NCBI RefSeq assembly: GCF_016756615.1
Contig: NZ_AP023262.1
Span: 5,581,501-5,645,500, forward strand
Source: Mesorhizobium sp. L-8-3
GTDB taxonomy: Bacteria > Pseudomonadota > Alphaproteobacteria > Rhizobiales > Rhizobiaceae
DNA length: 64,000 nt
Reading direction: 5' to 3'
Every line of letters begins with the position of its first letter. Position 1 is the first letter of the stretch. Below, piece after piece: positions 62,432 to 64,000 of this stretch. A model generated the notes under the pieces. It searched no databases and was not told the origin of the DNA. It worked only from the letters and a program-made list of their open reading frames with translations. Both the position numbers and the translations under genes were made by a program.

Positions 62432-62896
62432 TCACAGGCTTTGCTCCAGGATCGGTTTGACGCCGACCGTGTCCTCACCCCTGTTGAAGGCGATCGCCAG
62501 ACGGAAGCTGTGGGCGATGCGCAGCGCACGCTCCATGAAGAGTGCAGCCACGTCGGCCGGGCAGACGCGCCCTACCGTTGACTGGAACAGCGTGAGCCAA
62601 CGCCGGAAATGCTCCTCGCCGAGCCCTGCAATGGCCAGGTGCGGCGGCAACGGGCGACCTTCATAGCGCCCGGAGCGCAACAGGGTCGAGGACCAGAAGT
62701 CACACATCTTGCCGAGATGGCGCGGCCATGCCTCGGGCTCGATGGCGGCATTGAAGATCGGGCCGAGCAGATCGTCCTTGCGGATCTCGGAATAGAAGCC
62801 ATGAACCACCTCACGGATCATGCGTTCGTCAAGTGCTTCGGGCAGCAAGCCGCCGCCGACGACGGCAGTTCCTTTGCCTGTAGAGTTCTCGCTCAT
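62432..62896 (-). CDS. Group III truncated hemoglobin
   Basis: ATG at 62896 gives 154 residues. The globin region shows LVHGFYSEIRKDDLLGPIF-like opening (read as VVHGFYSEIRKDDLLGPIF), WPRHLGKMCDFWSSTLL and the proximal His in EEHFRRWLTLF, typical of group III globins. About 20 extra N-terminal residues precede the fold. It is co-transcribed with the NsrR-like gene and is likely used against nitric oxide or nitrosative stress. The inverted repeat at 62976 lies in its promoter. Confidence 0.87.
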   Translation of the reverse strand: MSENSTGKGTAVVGGGLLPEALDERMIREVVHGFYSEIRKDDLLGPIFNAAIEPEAWPRHLGKMCDFWSSTLLRSGRYEGRPLPPHLAIAGLGEEHFRRWLTLFQSTVGRVCPADVAALFMERALRIAHSFRLAIAFNRGEDTVGVKPILEQSL

Positions 62897-62975
62897 TCCT
62901 GTCCTGGTCCTTGTCGTGGCATCCGGCGGGGCGGCGCGGCCCGCGTTCCCGGTACTGGCGGCCCGCGCTTCAGAT

Positions 62976-63002
62976 AAAACATATATCGTAGATCTATGTT
63001 TT
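62976..63002 (-). promoter_or_regulatory. Inverted repeat in the globin-nsrR promoter
   Basis: AAAACATA, eleven bases, TATGTTTT: perfect 8-bp arms about 80 bases before the globin ATG, in an AT-rich island within GC-rich sequence. It is a likely site for the NsrR-like protein. The 297-bp gap 62897-63193 contains nothing else recognisable. Confidence 0.65.
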
Positions 63003-63193
63003 GCGAAATGCGACACGACACCGCTCGAACCGATGCCTGCAACGAGGATGTTTTGCCGGCAATTGCCGGATGGCAACGGGCATGGGGGCGCGGAAAGCCT
63101 GGCCAAGAAGCCGCTGACATCCGGCGGATATATGCGGACAACCCGCCAAGGCTGAGAGATTGCTAGAAATTATGGCCCTATAGGGGGGCCGGA

Positions 63194-63676
63194 TCAGCCA
63201 CCCTTCCGGTAGGAATAGCGGAAGGTGCAGCGCGGCGCGCCCGCCATGATGGTGTGGTCCCGCACCAGGGTGATGTCGGGATCGTAGCCCTGGCAGAAGG
63301 TGCCGTCGCGGTTGCACGACATCAGATGGCCGATATCGGCCAGGCCCATTTCACGGTAGGTCTCGGCATAACGGCAGCGAGTGACGTCGAAGCTGAACGT
63401 TGTGTCGTTGGTTTCCAGCACCTCGACCTCGAGCGCGCCGTCAGCGGTCCACAATTGGTAGAGCTTGATGAAATCGGCCATCGAGGTCTTGCCCTCAGGC
63501 GCCTTGGCAGCGAAGGACTTGCCCTCTGCGATCGCAGCCTTGCGGACCGCCGCATCGAGAATGGCATCGGCCTGTTCCTTGCCGAGCGCGGCGACCATTT
63601 CGGCATGGATCGGGCCGATCACTTCGGCCTGAAGGCGCCGCTTCAACAGGACAGGAACTTCCGTGCTCTTCTTCAT
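63194..63676 (-). CDS. L-2-amino-thiazoline-4-carboxylate hydrolase family protein
   Basis: The 160-residue cytoplasmic protein matches the ATC hydrolase family: PVLLKRRLQAEVIGP-like helical start, DVTRCRYAETYREMGLADIGHLMSCNRD seen as DVTRCRYAE and GHLMSCNRDG, and FCQGYDPDITLVRDHTIM. In Pseudomonas such an enzyme opens the thiazoline ring on the way to L-cysteine, but most members are uncharacterised. It stands alone between the globin and ftsZ genes on the same strand. Confidence 0.85.
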   Translation of the reverse strand: MKKSTEVPVLLKRRLQAEVIGPIHAEMVAALGKEQADAILDAAVRKAAIAEGKSFAAKAPEGKTSMADFIKLYQLWTADGALEVEVLETNDTTFSFDVTRCRYAETYREMGLADIGHLMSCNRDGTFCQGYDPDITLVRDHTIMAGAPRCTFRYSYRKGG

Positions 63677-63782
63677 CGTGACGCCGCTTCAGTGGTCTCG
63701 ATGCAGAGGAAACACCCTCCTGGCGGGGATGCAAGCCGGAATCGCGCATGCGGCACTTTGGTGCGCGACAGGCAAATGACCG

Positions 63783-64000
63783 TCAATGAACGGTCTGGAT
63801 ATCGCCCGCGTCCGGACGTGGGCGCATGTTGACGATCGGGTCGTTCTGGCTCGGCGGCGCTTCCAGGCCGGTGGCGACGACCGACACCTTGAACTGACCT
63901 TCCAGCGTATTGTCGAAGATGGCGCCGACGATGATATCGGCTTCGTCGCCGACCTCCTCACGAATGCGGGTCGCGGCCTCGTCGACCTCGAACAACGTCA
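63783..64000 (-). CDS. ftsZ: FtsZ-family protein, C-terminal end (partial)
   Basis: The gene enters from beyond base 64000 and stops at 63783. The visible 72 residues, TLFEVDEAATRIREEVGDEA then IIVGAIFDNTLEGQFKVSVVATGL, are the end of the FtsZ GTPase/C-terminal fold. The protein ends about 25 residues later without the long linker and conserved tail of the main FtsZ. That fits the second, shorter FtsZ found in many Hyphomicrobiales. The in-frame TTG at 63995 is internal, not a start. Confidence 0.87.
   Translation of the reverse strand, partial: TLFEVDEAATRIREEVGDEADIIVGAIFDNTLEGQFKVSVVATGLEAPPSQNDPIVNMRPRPDAGDIQTVH

Overview
The window looks like a chromosome segment of an alphaproteobacterium of the Hyphomicrobiales (rhizobial type, Mesorhizobium-like). 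GC is high and coding is dense. The content includes an Imp-type type VI secretion (T6SS) locus, DUF992 and DUF1036 exported proteins, ethylmalonyl-CoA-pathway enzymes, many sugar ABC transporters, a NodD-like LysR regulator, and palindromic interspersed repeats of a rhizobial kind. Genus is an inference; no rRNA or tRNA gene was seen.

Region 1 (1-31.0 kb) is the accessory and regulatory part of a T6SS. An effector operon (DUF2169 protein, catalytically degenerate ketosynthase-like protein, PAAR-like protein with an HNH-type toxin end, SMI1/KNR4 immunity protein, DUF3396 immunity-type protein) converges on a vgrG-DUF6484-TIGR02270 operon. A 1290-residue autotransporter with three long internal repeats and a caspase-like protease follow. 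Next come tssL (with OmpA domain), tssM, a PP2C phosphatase and a transmembrane Ser/Thr kinase. Convergent to the kinase is a four-gene, translationally coupled ExbB-ExbD-ExbD-TonB-like operon. The TonB-like protein ends in the same roughly 208-residue domain that ends the kinase. An exported protein, a DUF1036 protein, an M23 + transglycosylase-like protein, an OmpA protein and the FHA protein TagH complete the block. Sheath, baseplate, Hcp and ClpV genes are not in the window and presumably lie upstream of base 1.

Region 2 (31.0-38.1 kb) holds a methyltransferase and a membrane GGDEF-EAL protein, transcribed divergently and each followed by a copy of the same palindromic repeat. After them come methylsuccinyl-CoA dehydrogenase and a 2-methylfumaryl-CoA isomerase-like CoA transferase.

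Region 3 (38.3-44.4 kb) is an aromatic O-demethylation cluster: vanA-type oxygenase, NodD-like LysR regulator, vanB-type reductase, glutathione-dependent formaldehyde dehydrogenase, S-(hydroxymethyl)glutathione synthase (apparently frameshifted near its start) and an orphan NMT1/SsuA-like binding protein. The demethylase releases formaldehyde and the next two enzymes handle it. vanA and vanB share a near-palindromic upstream motif.

Region 4 (44.7-51.7 kb) is an arabinoside-use system: ArsR-type regulator, GH51 arabinofuranosidase, a MalEFG-type ABC importer and a separate ATPase. A TGTATC-N9-GATACA inverted repeat, or a close variant, precedes three of its transcription units. Region 5 (51.9-59.8 kb) is a second sugar system: LacI regulator, tautomerase-like protein and SMP-30 lactonase diverge from an RbsB/RbsA/RbsC/RbsC-type importer and gluconokinase, with TAGCGCTA-centred operators in both promoters.

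Region 6 (59.9-64 kb) holds a DUF992 protein, a GH25 lipoprotein, an NsrR-like Rrf2 regulator with a group III truncated globin, an L-2-amino-thiazoline-4-carboxylate hydrolase-family protein and the 3' end of an ftsZ-family gene that runs out of the window.
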